NCBI RefSeq assembly: GCF_014762685.1
Contig: NZ_JABURM010000005.1
Location: 620,001 to 684,000 of the forward strand
Source: Gracilimonas sp.
GTDB lineage: Bacteria; Bacteroidota; Rhodothermia; Balneolales; Balneolaceae
Direction of reading: 5' to 3'
DNA length: 64,000 bases
Each line of letters opens with the position of its first letter. The stretch's first letter is position 1. The notes beneath the pieces were generated by a model. The model was not told the DNA's origin. It was given only the letters and a program-made list of their open reading frames with translations, and searched no databases. The translations under genes were made by a program, and so were the position numbers. This document shows, piece after piece, positions 17,018-26,317 of this stretch.

Positions 17018-17660
17018 AACTGACCGTGATCGTAATGTTGCCTGTATAACTCCCGGAGTTCACGATCCCGACGTTTAAGGAGCCATAAATATAAAGATAG
17101 GCTGTTTCGTTGAAAACGGCCGGATTATAACCTTCATGCGGAGGTGTTGGAGGCGGGCCGGGAGGGCGGTTCCCTCTGGCCAGTATTGGAAACTGTGCAC
17201 TGGCCATATTGGAAGTAACTTGCATTAGTACCGCTTGGTTGGTGTCATTACTCCCCCTGTTTGCATAGGCAGCCTGAAGGGTAAAAGGTATACAGTTTGT
17301 AAAAGAAGCGTTACAGCTCACATCGTTATCCAAATAAAGATAGTTGTCTGCAGAAATATCCACTAAAACATCTAAATATTTAACTCCTTCAATCATTAGT
17401 ACTTTTGCATTAAAAAGATCAATGGACTTTAACCCCTCGTTTTGAAGAGTCATTCCAAAATTCAAAGTCTCGGAAGGATTTAATTCTGAAATTGTGACCC
17501 CATATTCACTGCTGAATTCCCCGAAATTTATTTCTTGAGCAGACAGTGGGTTCGTGAAAAATAAGCCTAAGAATAAAAAAATAATAATGGCGGAAGCAAG
17601 TCCAAATAAGTTATTTGGTTTGTTGAAAAATATTGATTTATGTGTGATCGATGGAATCAT
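17010..17660 (-). CDS. Secreted DUF4402-like pilus subunit candidate (minor subunit 2)
   Basis: A 216-residue protein whose ATG overlaps the stop codon of the upstream gene (ATGA). A long N-terminal region precedes the hydrophobic core of the signal peptide (about 20-41, ending PLSAQ). The mature part carries LNFGMTLQNEG, two cysteines (CNASFTNC, a potential disulfide), a Pro-rich loop (RPPGPPPTPPHEG) and the terminal strands YLYIYGSLNVG and YTGNITITVSYD. It has the same architecture as its neighbours plus the inserted loop. The likely role is a minor pilus subunit, possibly exposed at the tip because of the extra loop; that is inference. Confidence 0.66.
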   Translation of the reverse strand: MIPSITHKSIFFNKPNNLFGLASAIIIFLFLGLFFTNPLSAQEINFGEFSSEYGVTISELNPSETLNFGMTLQNEGLKSIDLFNAKVLMIEGVKYLDVLVDISADNYLYLDNDVSCNASFTNCIPFTLQAAYANRGSNDTNQAVLMQVTSNMASAQFPILARGNRPPGPPPTPPHEGYNPAVFNETAYLYIYGSLNVGIVNSGSYTGNITITVSYD

Positions 17661-18163
17661 ATGTAGTCAATCTCAATAGTGAAATCCCCTTGGTAACTGC
17701 CGGGTGCAGCGTTTTGAAGGTCAATCCGCCCACCTACCCAAATATAATATCGTCCTTCACTGTTGAAGCGAATATTACGGTTATCAATTTCCAATAATTC
17801 TGATGTAGATTGGTCTTCCCGTGAACTGCCGGATATTTCGTAGGTGAATGTTATACTTGAACTTCCATTTGTTTGGACTAATTCTCTTTGAGGTAGATAA
17901 TTCAATCGAAATTCAGACTCAGGAGTTCCAATAGCGATCATATATCCCGCATTTAAACTGGTGATAGGATTAATGTAAATTTCTCCTTGTTCCGGTTGCA
18001 TATCACCGAACCTTATGGAATTCACCGTAATGAGTTCAATGGATTGCATAACTTGAGCACTCACATTGATGTCTGCAGAAATCCGGTTATCCTCCGAGCT
18101 TTGACCATAAGCTTGTTGAAGACCTAAAATGATGAATAAAGCTATGATAAGAGCATTTTTCAT
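17657..18163 (-). CDS. Secreted DUF4402-like pilus subunit candidate (minor subunit 1, first gene of locus)
   Basis: I start at ATG 18163 (MKNALIIALFII), giving 168 residues and a normal signal peptide ending at AYGQ; the frame extends 14 codons further to 18205. The mature protein has SADINVSAQVMQSIELITV, then IRFGDMQPEQG in the place of the LxFG motif, and ends YYIWVGGRIDLQ and SYQGDFTIEIDYI. It heads a tightly overlapping set of three subunit genes. An AT-rich 12-bp palindrome (GTATAATTATAC, 18187-18198) lies just upstream. Confidence 0.66.
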   Translation of the reverse strand: MKNALIIALFIILGLQQAYGQSSEDNRISADINVSAQVMQSIELITVNSIRFGDMQPEQGEIYINPITSLNAGYMIAIGTPESEFRLNYLPQRELVQTNGSSSITFTYEISGSSREDQSTSELLEIDNRNIRFNSEGRYYIWVGGRIDLQNAAPGSYQGDFTIEIDYI

Positions 18164-18350
18164 AAGTATCGATATATTGAATCGAGGTATAATTATACAC
18201 TCCAAATATCTCCTTAAATGTATAGTAAAACCAGTTAGTATATTTTAATTCGAGCTAACGATTAGCAATTCAAGACATTGAAAACTTAAAATAGCAAAAG
18301 GGATAATATGTCCGGGCTTAGAAAGGGGGAGAGGAGAGGAAAGTATAAAC

Positions 18351-18385
18351 CAAAAATAACAGAAGCCGGATGTCCGGCTTCTGTT
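18351..18385 (-). terminator. Intrinsic terminator after the PilX-like gene
   Basis: The minus-strand hairpin AACAGAAGCCGGA/TCCGGCTTCTGTT (18385-18358) is perfect and GC-rich, followed by ATTTTTGG. It lies 24 bases after the stop at 18409 and separates the PilV/W/X-like operon from the pilus locus downstream. Confidence 0.85.
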
Positions 18386-18408
18386 AGTAAATGATAAGAG
18401 AAAGTAAT

Positions 18409-19533
18409 TTAGCTGCCGAGATAATTTGTATTCACCGTTGTAACGGCTCGGGTATATTTATTTTGCTGGACGGCATCTGCAGCAGATTTTTTAGCATAAT
18501 CCTCACCTTCACAGTCATAGTTGATTTGAATGTTTCCACCCAGATCTATATCAATGGGGTTAGGGTTGTCTGATGTGTGCCCAACCAATACAGAACCATT
18601 GATAGTAGGTGTGCCGCGACCGTCAAATAAAGAGGCGTTCTCAAATATTACCAATCCATTAAACTCAAAGTTACCCCTAATGTCAAGAGTATTATCTAAG
18701 GAGTCAGCATATTCCATATAGGCACTGCCTTGAATAATCATAATACCATATCCCTCTGTTTGCTGGCCGGTTAATCTCACATTTCCGTCTATAAAAAAGA
18801 CCCCAGGTTGATCCGCAGTTCCCAAAGTACCGCTGTAATCAGTGTTAACGGTGGTTGCATTCCCTGAGTCTTTTAAGCGGGCAATCAGTTCATCTGTTGG
18901 TTCATAGTTTAGGGTTGGGTCTACACCTACTCCATTGTCTAACACCAAATCAGGGTTAGCTAACAGGTCATCTTGAGTTGCTTCTGAGTTGGCGATAATA
19001 GCGGGTTTATCTTCGGGGCAGTGAGGTGCGAGACCATTAATTTCATGTGCAGCACCGTCCGCGTTTAAAGTTCCATAACCGGTAGGGAATTGCAAGGCCC
19101 CGCCAAAGTCGGGTACCAAAGAACTGAAGCGCTCTTTCAAGTAAATACTTACCACTTCTGCCGTAACTTCTTTAGATTGATTTCCCTGGGCTATATTTTG
19201 AGTTCCTTTAGAAACAATCCGCAGAGAATCAGTATCCCAATAGTTATTGGTTTGACTGTTATTGAGAGTATCTATATAAAGCTCAAATTTCCTTCCGTCA
19301 ATAGTTCCACCCCAGGGATTATCTTTTGTATGAGTGGTGACAAAGGTTTCATCTTTATTGATTTCCTGCATAGCTAACTGAATGGCAGAATGAGCTGTAT
19401 TTTTAGCCATTGTAAATTCTGCATAGTTAACAGTTTTTTGGGTTAGCTGATTTCCATGCCGTGAAGTATTGATATTCACAATTCCCATGGTGATGAGAAC
19501 CCCTAAACATATAATTAACATTGCTCGTCCCAT
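18409..19533 (-). CDS. PilX-like membrane-anchored protein
   Basis: A 374-residue protein with an N-terminal membrane helix starting almost at the first residue (AMLIICLGVLITMGIVNI). A helical stretch follows (NYAEFTMAKNTAHSAIQLAMQEIN), the arrangement seen in PilX-type minor pilins of type IV pili. The rest is a beta-rich region with polymer-like strands (GVFFIDGNVRLTGQ, GYGIMIIQGSAYM, FNGLVIFEN, INGSVLVGHT), resembling a right-handed beta-helix of the kind seen in some PilX relatives. I see no class III signal motif (GFTLIE-like). It is the last gene of three closely spaced genes and is followed by a strong terminator. A pilus-like or secretion-associated role is inference. Confidence 0.6.
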   Translation of the reverse strand: MGRAMLIICLGVLITMGIVNINTSRHGNQLTQKTVNYAEFTMAKNTAHSAIQLAMQEINKDETFVTTHTKDNPWGGTIDGRKFELYIDTLNNSQTNNYWDTDSLRIVSKGTQNIAQGNQSKEVTAEVVSIYLKERFSSLVPDFGGALQFPTGYGTLNADGAAHEINGLAPHCPEDKPAIIANSEATQDDLLANPDLVLDNGVGVDPTLNYEPTDELIARLKDSGNATTVNTDYSGTLGTADQPGVFFIDGNVRLTGQQTEGYGIMIIQGSAYMEYADSLDNTLDIRGNFEFNGLVIFENASLFDGRGTPTINGSVLVGHTSDNPNPIDIDLGGNIQINYDCEGEDYAKKSAADAVQQNKYTRAVTTVNTNYLGS

Positions 19534-19548
19534 AATAGGTCACCTTTT

Positions 19549-20175
19549 TTAGTTATCAAGATTTGTTGGAGAAAATCGTTTTTCCCATGCCGATCGTATA
19601 TAGCGCATGTTATTTGAACCATATCGAATAGGTTCCGCACTTTGTAGTTCCAAAGCGATATAAACCTGTTTAATTGAATCTCTCAGAGCTGAACTTACCG
19701 GAGTAGACATGTACTGGCCATCAGCTGGTAAAGTAGACTGGCCATGTTCATCAAAATACCATAATCGGAACTTGGTTACACCGGTTTTGATTTCAGTAAC
19801 TTCTTCTATACCGTTTTTTTCAACTTTTCGGAGTAAAATTTTGTCGTTTGGATTTTGAGTTTCGCTTACCGGATTATTTGTTAATTCCCAGGTTATTAAT
19901 TCAGGAGAGCCGGTAGTAAAACGATCTACTTTTCTGTAAAATTGAATTTTTGATGAGTCAGCTATTGTGACAATATTCGGAGTAGTTTCAGTTACATTGT
20001 AACCCATATTTGGAATATCGTCATAAAGTAATTCGATTAATACAGCGGCTCTTTCCTTGGTAAGGTGCATCAGGGTAACTTCGGCACTGCTGTTTGTGAC
20101 ACGCATATTCATCATAAGTATAGAAATCAATATGATGCCCGCAATAATGTAACTGGTAATGAGTCCAAAATTCAT
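19549..20175 (-). CDS. PilW-like membrane-anchored protein
   Basis: A 208-residue protein: N-terminal transmembrane helix (residues 5-24, ITSYIIAGIILISILMM), then a helix, then the soluble phrases NMGYNVTE, IQFYRKVDRFT, VTKFRLWYFDEHGQ and IKQVYIALELQS. The last two are reminiscent of the PilW C-terminal half (free-standing comparison of successive values and types). The prepilin cleavage motif is absent, as in its two neighbours. It lies between the PilV-like and PilX-like genes with gaps of 12 and 15 bases, so one operon is likely. Function is inferred from architecture and order only. Confidence 0.55.
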   Translation of the reverse strand: MNFGLITSYIIAGIILISILMMNMRVTNSSAEVTLMHLTKERAAVLIELLYDDIPNMGYNVTETTPNIVTIADSSKIQFYRKVDRFTTGSPELITWELTNNPVSETQNPNDKILLRKVEKNGIEEVTEIKTGVTKFRLWYFDEHGQSTLPADGQYMSTPVSSALRDSIKQVYIALELQSAEPIRYGSNNMRYIRSAWEKRFSPTNLDN

Positions 20176-20187
20176 AGGTTCTCCCTC

Positions 20188-20703
20188 TTAATCTGCGTAA
20201 TAATTACGAATAAAAGCTAACTGGTAGGTTTTAATCTGATCTGAATTATCCGTGAGAAACTCACTTTTAATAGTTACCACAATCTTTTTGAACGTAGATT
20301 TTGAAGAGGTAAATGCAAAAGTACTTTCATCAACATAATGAACTTCCACGTCAATATTAAAGTCTCCGTGTGCTGTCTTTACAACTTCAGAATGACCGTC
20401 ATAATCGTCAAAATCATCATAATCCTGTCTGGAGGTTTCTCCGTCAGGCCCTAAACTTCCATATCCTACAAAGTCTCCCGGAATAAGGGCGGGGGGAAGT
20501 TCTTTACCAACCGTTACCTCATCAAATTCTTTGGTTTGGGCCTCTTCGATAATTTCTTGTCCCAGGGCAACCACCTCTTGCTCCAATTCACCTTCAATTT
20601 GGATGGTAGTATTCCGGTGAATCAAACGATTTGAGTTCGACAAAATCACCGAAAAAATGATCATGGCAAACATCACGTAAAAAAGCTCTGAATATCCTGA
20701 CAT
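20188..20703 (-). CDS. PilV-like small membrane-anchored protein
   Basis: A 171-residue protein with an N-terminal hydrophobic helix (residues 8-22, FYVMFAMIIFSVILS), a Glu-rich helix (GELEQEVVALGQEIIEEAQ), an acidic Asp/Tyr-rich segment (DYDDFDDYDGH) and a C-terminal strand region ending in IRNYYAD. Size and layout fit a pseudopilin-type minor subunit, and the next two genes look PilW- and PilX-like. No recognisable prepilin peptidase site is present. It follows the 1739-residue surface protein gene by 172 bases, a gap with AT-rich inverted sequence near 20839-20860 and no gene. Confidence 0.5.
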   Translation of the reverse strand: MSGYSELFYVMFAMIIFSVILSNSNRLIHRNTTIQIEGELEQEVVALGQEIIEEAQTKEFDEVTVGKELPPALIPGDFVGYGSLGPDGETSRQDYDDFDDYDGHSEVVKTAHGDFNIDVEVHYVDESTFAFTSSKSTFKKIVVTIKSEFLTDNSDQIKTYQLAFIRNYYAD

Positions 20704-20875
20704 GGTGATAAATTTTATTTCTGTTTATTATATAAAATATTAAAAAATTTTAATATTAAATAACCTCTTTTATATAAGAGTTGTACAACCGTTAATTGTT
20801 ACGAATTAAATATGGATACTGTTTGGATGAATACAAATTAGATTTTTTTATCTAATCGGATTCCTATGGTATCGG

Positions 20876-23800
20876 CTATTTAATTAAACTCATTTTTTTA
20901 GTAAAAACCCCATCTTGAGTGGTTAGCCTATAAATATACATACCGCTTGCAAGGCTATTTGCATTCCATTGCACTTCATGAAAGCCGGCCCGGTAATTTT
21001 CATCGATCAAATCAGCTACTTTTCGGCCCAGAATGTCGTAAATACTGAGCTGTACGCGCCCCTCTAAAGGTACGGCGAAACGTATGGTAGTGGTTGGGTT
21101 AAAAGGGTTCGGATAGTTATTGTACAGTTCAAAACGCCCCGGTAAGCCTTCTGCATCTTCACCGGGTTGAATCCGGAGGAAAAATCTTGCCTTTTCTTGC
21201 TGACCGGATGTTTTGGATTTGAGGTCAGTATCAGAATTCCGAAGCGTAAAATTTTCGATGGTGTTATTAACTGCTACTTTTTGTGAGTTTTGTTCCAAAG
21301 AAAAAGTATAAGAATTTTCTTTTCTGAGATTGGTCTTTTTACTGGTCTTTGTGTCTTCTAAAATTAAAGTCCAGGCAGCGGGTACATCACCAAATTCAGG
21401 CCAACTGATCGTATAACTTCCATTTAAAGGGATTCCATCAGTGAAGCCCCCTACATGAATAGGAATTGAAATTTCAGTTCCAAAGCTTCTGGCCAGGTTA
21501 TTGATTGCCAGTTCAGTCCCGTCATTACGGGTGCTGTAAAACTCCAGGTAAGTATTGGTATCAAAAGGTAACAGACGATATGCATCCCGGATGTCTTTAC
21601 CATTACTGCCATCCGGTGAAAGGGTGATATGCATGGCTTTTTCCTGCCCGTCGGCACTTAATTTCATACCTATGGCAGCCGGGTTTCGGCGTTCTTTGCC
21701 GGCAAAGGTGCCGCCGGTTGTTTTATTTTCTACTCCGATACTTAATTCCGGGTTTGCAGCATTGGCTTTCACCCAAAAAGCTTGAAAAGGACGAATAATG
21801 CCATTGCTTAGTTTTATACCCTCTAAATCACCGCCCCCAATTCCATTCCAGTATAGATAGTCGTTTGAGCTTGGATCCCAGACATATATTACGTTATCTA
21901 TATTGGTTTTTGTCCATCCGGGAGCATCCCAGTCAATGCTTGCGGCAAAAGGATTACCCACCAGATTCCACCCGGTATCCGCATCGGCGGTATAGGTTAC
22001 CGGGAAAGTGAAGGTAGTGCCGTTTCCGTTATGTTCACGTCCTTCAATGTCTAATGTCAGAGGCAGGGGGGTGTTATATCGGTTGTCTGTTGATATATCT
22101 CCAAAAAAGTAAACAAATAGGCCTTGACCGGGTGTCATCATGTTGTTGGCATCAGCCGGGGCCCGCCATCTGTCATTGTCGGTTGCAGGTAAATTATTTT
22201 CGTTGGTTCCGTAGCTTTCCAGGTAATAAAGAACATTAGGCTGAAGAGAGTCTGATGCAGCATCACCAAGGCTGGAATTCGGATAGCCTTGAGTGACTGT
22301 TTTATCGAGAAAATCAGCATAGGTGGTATCAAGAGGAGGGGAGATCATGCGCCAGCCTTGTGTTGCACTAATGTTTCGGCGCATCCGAATGGTACCGTTA
22401 TTATAAGTGATGTTTGGTGCTATAAGGCTTTTGCCTGAGCTGATAATAAGAGGGCCATTTTCAAGAGTCAGAGCTCCGGATACTATTACATCTTCAAAAG
22501 TACGCACTCCCGCGGTATTATTTATAATCGCATTTTTCATCTCGCTGAGCCCGGCAATTTGCTGTTGCTGTAAATCGGGATAATCAACAAAATCTTCGTC
22601 CAAACGAATACCGAATATTACCGTTCCTTCACTGGCATCAACATTTCCAAGCCCGGAATTACCCCTTAAAACAAAGGTGTTATCATTCAAAATGAAATTT
22701 CCATCACCTGTAATCTCAGTTTCAACATCTATGGTGATTCCTGCACCATTAGCTAACTCAAAAGTTTGGTCTGCAGCAATATTGACGGTACTTACATCGA
22801 TAAGGTCTGTAGCTGTAGTAGCGGTTACATCATTTTCTATATTTAAATTCTGAGCAAGAAAATTTTGAGTGGATATCGTTTGTGGACTTACCCCATTCAT
22901 AGTTACAAAAGTTCCCTCCGTACGCGCCAGGAAACTGCCAATGGAGATATTGCCTCCAACTTCAATAGTAGTGTTGGCGCCTGCTGTAAAGGAACCTATA
23001 CCTGAAAAACTTCCACCTATGGCAATATCCGTGTTATCCTCAATATCGAGAGATCCATCAATCTGGGTGTCACCGGATACTGAAATGGCATTCCCGCCAA
23101 AAAGTGTTAAAGAAACATTTTCTTGAATCTCAAAACTTCCGATGGTAATGTTTAAATCCAATACCGGAACTTCACCAACATCCGGTATAATTACGTAATC
23201 ATCAGAAGTTGGCACACCTGATGTCCAGTTATCCGGATTAGTCCAGTCAGTTTTGTTATTAGTCGGGCCGCCTGCTCCTGCTGTCCAGGTGTTTGGGACC
23301 AAAATATCTACAGTATCCCTTTGAAAAATAATAGTAGCCGGAGAATTTCCAAAAGAGCCGGTTATTTCAATTAGCTCTATAGTAGTAGATGCGGTAAGCG
23401 TGTCGGTATAATTAAATTGGGTACTGTTCCAGGAAATACCTGAAAGAGATGCGTCAGGGGCACCTGATGAAGGGGCACTATTTTCTTCAAGCTGTTCTAA
23501 AGCAAGACCTACGGTTTCTTGCGTAAGCACCCGGTTGGAATATTCATCACGAAGGATGACAGTTATGACAGATTGAAAAGCCGGATCATTTTGCAGTACT
23601 CTGGGGCTTGCTACAACCTGCGACTTTACAGCCGAAGGAGTATTGGCTACTATCACAAATGTTTTACTGGTGCCATCCACATCAAAAAGATCATCAGCAG
23701 TGACAGTTACTGTAGCCAGGTTATTGCTTTTAGTTAAAGTGATAGAATGTGAATTTAAAATCCCACCGGAAAGTGTGGCAGCAGCTCCTGAAGCAATAAC

Positions 23801-26095
23801 CGAATTGGTGCTGATGGTTACATTCCCATTAAAGCCTTCAACCCGATTACCGGAAATATCAACTGCTTCAATATCAATATTGAAAGGGACTCCTGCGGTT
23901 TGGGTATCGGGAACGGCAGAGGTTTCGGGAAGTGAAATAATAAAACGATCTACATCACCCGGGAGAAATTCTACGGTTGCAGAATCAGTTATGGCTCCTG
24001 AATTAATCGTACCTCTGATTGTAGCAACTTCGCTGGCATTTTCAGACGAGGTCAGGCTGGTGGTAAAAGTGCCGTCAGGCTGATCTGTAGATGAAACTGT
24101 AGTTACTTCGCCCGGGAATGTACCTGCATCTGTGGTAAGCTCTATAGTCTCTGAACCACTTGTTAGGTTATTCCCAAATTCATCTTTAAGCTGTACAGTA
24201 ATGGCAGAAGTACTGTTACCGTCTGCAACAATGGAAGTAGGGTCAGCAGTGATTTCTGAAGTTGTTAGATCGTAAACAGTAGGGGTTACGTTGAACTCAT
24301 TACTTTGTCCTGAACGATTCAATGAATCATTTTCAGCATAAATCCGAGTCAGACCGGCAGTAGTAAGTGTGATAGCTGTATCAAGCACTCCCTGGACAAA
24401 AGCATCTGTCGTGAATTTAGTCACGATAGATCCATTAAGCAGAATATCAGAATCAGAGGTGACCATTACGGTATCGACACCGCCATCAAAATTAGTAAAT
24501 ACATTATTATTTCCGTCAAGTGCCCTGATGCGAATATCAAAAGCTTGTCCGGCCACTTGTTCACCAATGTTGGTTTCACCGGTGGTTTCAATTACAAATT
24601 TTGCCAGGTCATCGCCACTGATAATTTCAAAATCATCACTTACAACCGGTGAATTAATTCCGGTGAACCCTGCTGTAAAATTAACGACACCAACTGGAGC
24701 TTGTCCCGGACCGTCTATTATCAAATTTCCAAAAACAGCTACACCGTTTGCATCCGTATCACTAGTCAGTGTTGAGGTATTCTTAAAATAGGATTCATTA
24801 CTAATGGTTACAGTTACGACACTATCTACGTAATTTCCGTAATTATCCAGCAACTGGATTTCTACGGGAGGATCAATCGTCGAGTTTTGAGCGGTATTGG
24901 TTGGTTGTACCAGATAGGTTAAATCAGTAGCTGTGTTATGATCAACTGTAATGGTATTGGTTGTAATAGCACTAAATCCGAGGCTCGCAACGCTCAAATT
25001 TATACTATTTGCAATATCAGTAGAGAGGTCGTCGAAGGTGATCACACCATTCACAGCTTGTTTCGATAGAGTTCCCGAAAGTGTGCCATTTCCGCTGCTG
25101 ATACTGATCGTAGCTTTAGTTGTATCATCAGTGGTAACCAGGTTCCCAAATTGATCGAGCAGATGAACAATAGTGGAATTTGAAAATGGTTCTCCTGCAG
25201 TTGCTGTGGATGGTGGTTGTGTGCTGAATACCATTTCAGCCGGTGATCTCGGAAGTACTGTTATATCTTGCGACGGAGTTACGGTCACATCGGCGTAAAA
25301 TGCTTCGATTTTAGCGGTTCCGGTTTGTTGTGATGAAAAAACAGCACTTTTAAGATCGTCAGCTGGAATAACAGCTCCCTGGGTAATCGTACCGGTAACA
25401 TCAATTAATTTCCAGTCAGTTTCACTTGCAAGGGCAATATTCTCAATGAAATTACCCCCAATGTCTCTGGCAATGGCATAAACGGTAAGCGAATTTCCGG
25501 CTAAAATATCCTGTGCAGGTACAATAACGCCATTACCATCAGCTTGTGTTTCCACACTGACTTCTGCAATGGAGCCGGCTTCTTTACTTAAATCCCCATA
25601 ATTAGCATCCGGGCCGGTAGTTCCGGTATTACTGATAGTATTTATGTCAGGTATATTGGTATTGGCGGGTCTGAGTTGTAATCCGGAAATCTCTATACGC
25701 CCCGGTCCTTGGCCATTTCCACTGGTAGTGCTTTTCCTGTCAATGGTGAACACAGCTTCTTGTGTATTATTGAAGCCGGTAAAACTGGCATCAAGTTGAG
25801 TATTGGCAGCACCTGTGGCTGTAATGGTGAGCGTTATTTCATTAGCGGTTAAAGCCGTATTCCACTCATAGCCTGCCGGTAAAGTCAGGATGATTGTTCC
25901 ATTCTCAGCCAGTTGTCCGGTGGCCGTTTCGCGAATGGTAGGGCCAGTTAAGCTTACATAACCGCCAGTTACAACTGAATCGACAGAAATATTGGTTCCG
26001 CCGGATGCACGTATAACGTCCTGAGCTTCAGCCTGGTTGGCCAAGGCTGTGATCGCTACAAATGCTGCAAATAATATTTTTAGAGCTTTAGCCAT
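20876..26095 (-). CDS. Giant multi-domain surface protein with T9SS type A sorting domain
   Basis: A 1739-residue secreted protein: signal peptide 1-25 (ending AEAQ), then a region with GYEWNTALTANEITLTI. A series of Ig-like modules follows (about 190-960). Several have the bacterial Ig/invasin phrase, such as AVQLKDEFGN-type ITVQLKDEFGNNLTSG, VHLLDQFGNLVTT and EIQLLDNYGNYVDS. A Trp-rich segment (WTNPDNWTSGVP, near 985) precedes a beta-helix-like stretch. A middle domain with FYFWVKA-type phrases (GWNLVGNPFAASIDWD, QAFWVKAN) comes next. The C-terminal 80 residues are the T9SS type A sorting domain (YPNPFNPTTTIRF, LSIYDILGRKV, SGMYIYRL). Likely exported by T9SS and attached to the surface, perhaps as an adhesin. 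No T9SS machinery genes are in the window. Confidence 0.88.
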   Translation of the reverse strand: MAKALKILFAAFVAITALANQAEAQDVIRASGGTNISVDSVVTGGYVSLTGPTIRETATGQLAENGTIILTLPAGYEWNTALTANEITLTITATGAANTQLDASFTGFNNTQEAVFTIDRKSTTSGNGQGPGRIEISGLQLRPANTNIPDINTISNTGTTGPDANYGDLSKEAGSIAEVSVETQADGNGVIVPAQDILAGNSLTVYAIARDIGGNFIENIALASETDWKLIDVTGTITQGAVIPADDLKSAVFSSQQTGTAKIEAFYADVTVTPSQDITVLPRSPAEMVFSTQPPSTATAGEPFSNSTIVHLLDQFGNLVTTDDTTKATISISSGNGTLSGTLSKQAVNGVITFDDLSTDIANSINLSVASLGFSAITTNTITVDHNTATDLTYLVQPTNTAQNSTIDPPVEIQLLDNYGNYVDSVVTVTISNESYFKNTSTLTSDTDANGVAVFGNLIIDGPGQAPVGVVNFTAGFTGINSPVVSDDFEIISGDDLAKFVIETTGETNIGEQVAGQAFDIRIRALDGNNNVFTNFDGGVDTVMVTSDSDILLNGSIVTKFTTDAFVQGVLDTAITLTTAGLTRIYAENDSLNRSGQSNEFNVTPTVYDLTTSEITADPTSIVADGNSTSAITVQLKDEFGNNLTSGSETIELTTDAGTFPGEVTTVSSTDQPDGTFTTSLTSSENASEVATIRGTINSGAITDSATVEFLPGDVDRFIISLPETSAVPDTQTAGVPFNIDIEAVDISGNRVEGFNGNVTISTNSVIASGAAATLSGGILNSHSITLTKSNNLATVTVTADDLFDVDGTSKTFVIVANTPSAVKSQVVASPRVLQNDPAFQSVITVILRDEYSNRVLTQETVGLALEQLEENSAPSSGAPDASLSGISWNSTQFNYTDTLTASTTIELIEITGSFGNSPATIIFQRDTVDILVPNTWTAGAGGPTNNKTDWTNPDNWTSGVPTSDDYVIIPDVGEVPVLDLNITIGSFEIQENVSLTLFGGNAISVSGDTQIDGSLDIEDNTDIAIGGSFSGIGSFTAGANTTIEVGGNISIGSFLARTEGTFVTMNGVSPQTISTQNFLAQNLNIENDVTATTATDLIDVSTVNIAADQTFELANGAGITIDVETEITGDGNFILNDNTFVLRGNSGLGNVDASEGTVIFGIRLDEDFVDYPDLQQQQIAGLSEMKNAIINNTAGVRTFEDVIVSGALTLENGPLIISSGKSLIAPNITYNNGTIRMRRNISATQGWRMISPPLDTTYADFLDKTVTQGYPNSSLGDAASDSLQPNVLYYLESYGTNENNLPATDNDRWRAPADANNMMTPGQGLFVYFFGDISTDNRYNTPLPLTLDIEGREHNGNGTTFTFPVTYTADADTGWNLVGNPFAASIDWDAPGWTKTNIDNVIYVWDPSSNDYLYWNGIGGGDLEGIKLSNGIIRPFQAFWVKANAANPELSIGVENKTTGGTFAGKERRNPAAIGMKLSADGQEKAMHITLSPDGSNGKDIRDAYRLLPFDTNTYLEFYSTRNDGTELAINNLARSFGTEISIPIHVGGFTDGIPLNGSYTISWPEFGDVPAAWTLILEDTKTSKKTNLRKENSYTFSLEQNSQKVAVNNTIENFTLRNSDTDLKSKTSGQQEKARFFLRIQPGEDAEGLPGRFELYNNYPNPFNPTTTIRFAVPLEGRVQLSIYDILGRKVADLIDENYRAGFHEVQWNANSLASGMYIYRLTTQDGVFTKKMSLIK

Positions 26096-26317
26096 TACTT
26101 CTTTTAATTCTGACTAAATATAATCAGTATTACAACCGTGAACTGATAGATTAATCAATTCTAACTGCCTATAGAATATTTATATCTTCTTACAGATAAT
26201 GATAAATTCTGATTTCAAATTCATTGTAAGAAAGGGTAGTTTAAACGAGTGTAACAGGTTTAGGTGAAATTCACACCTGTGTTGAACTAGCATAAATTTT
26301 TAGATAAAAAAATTATA

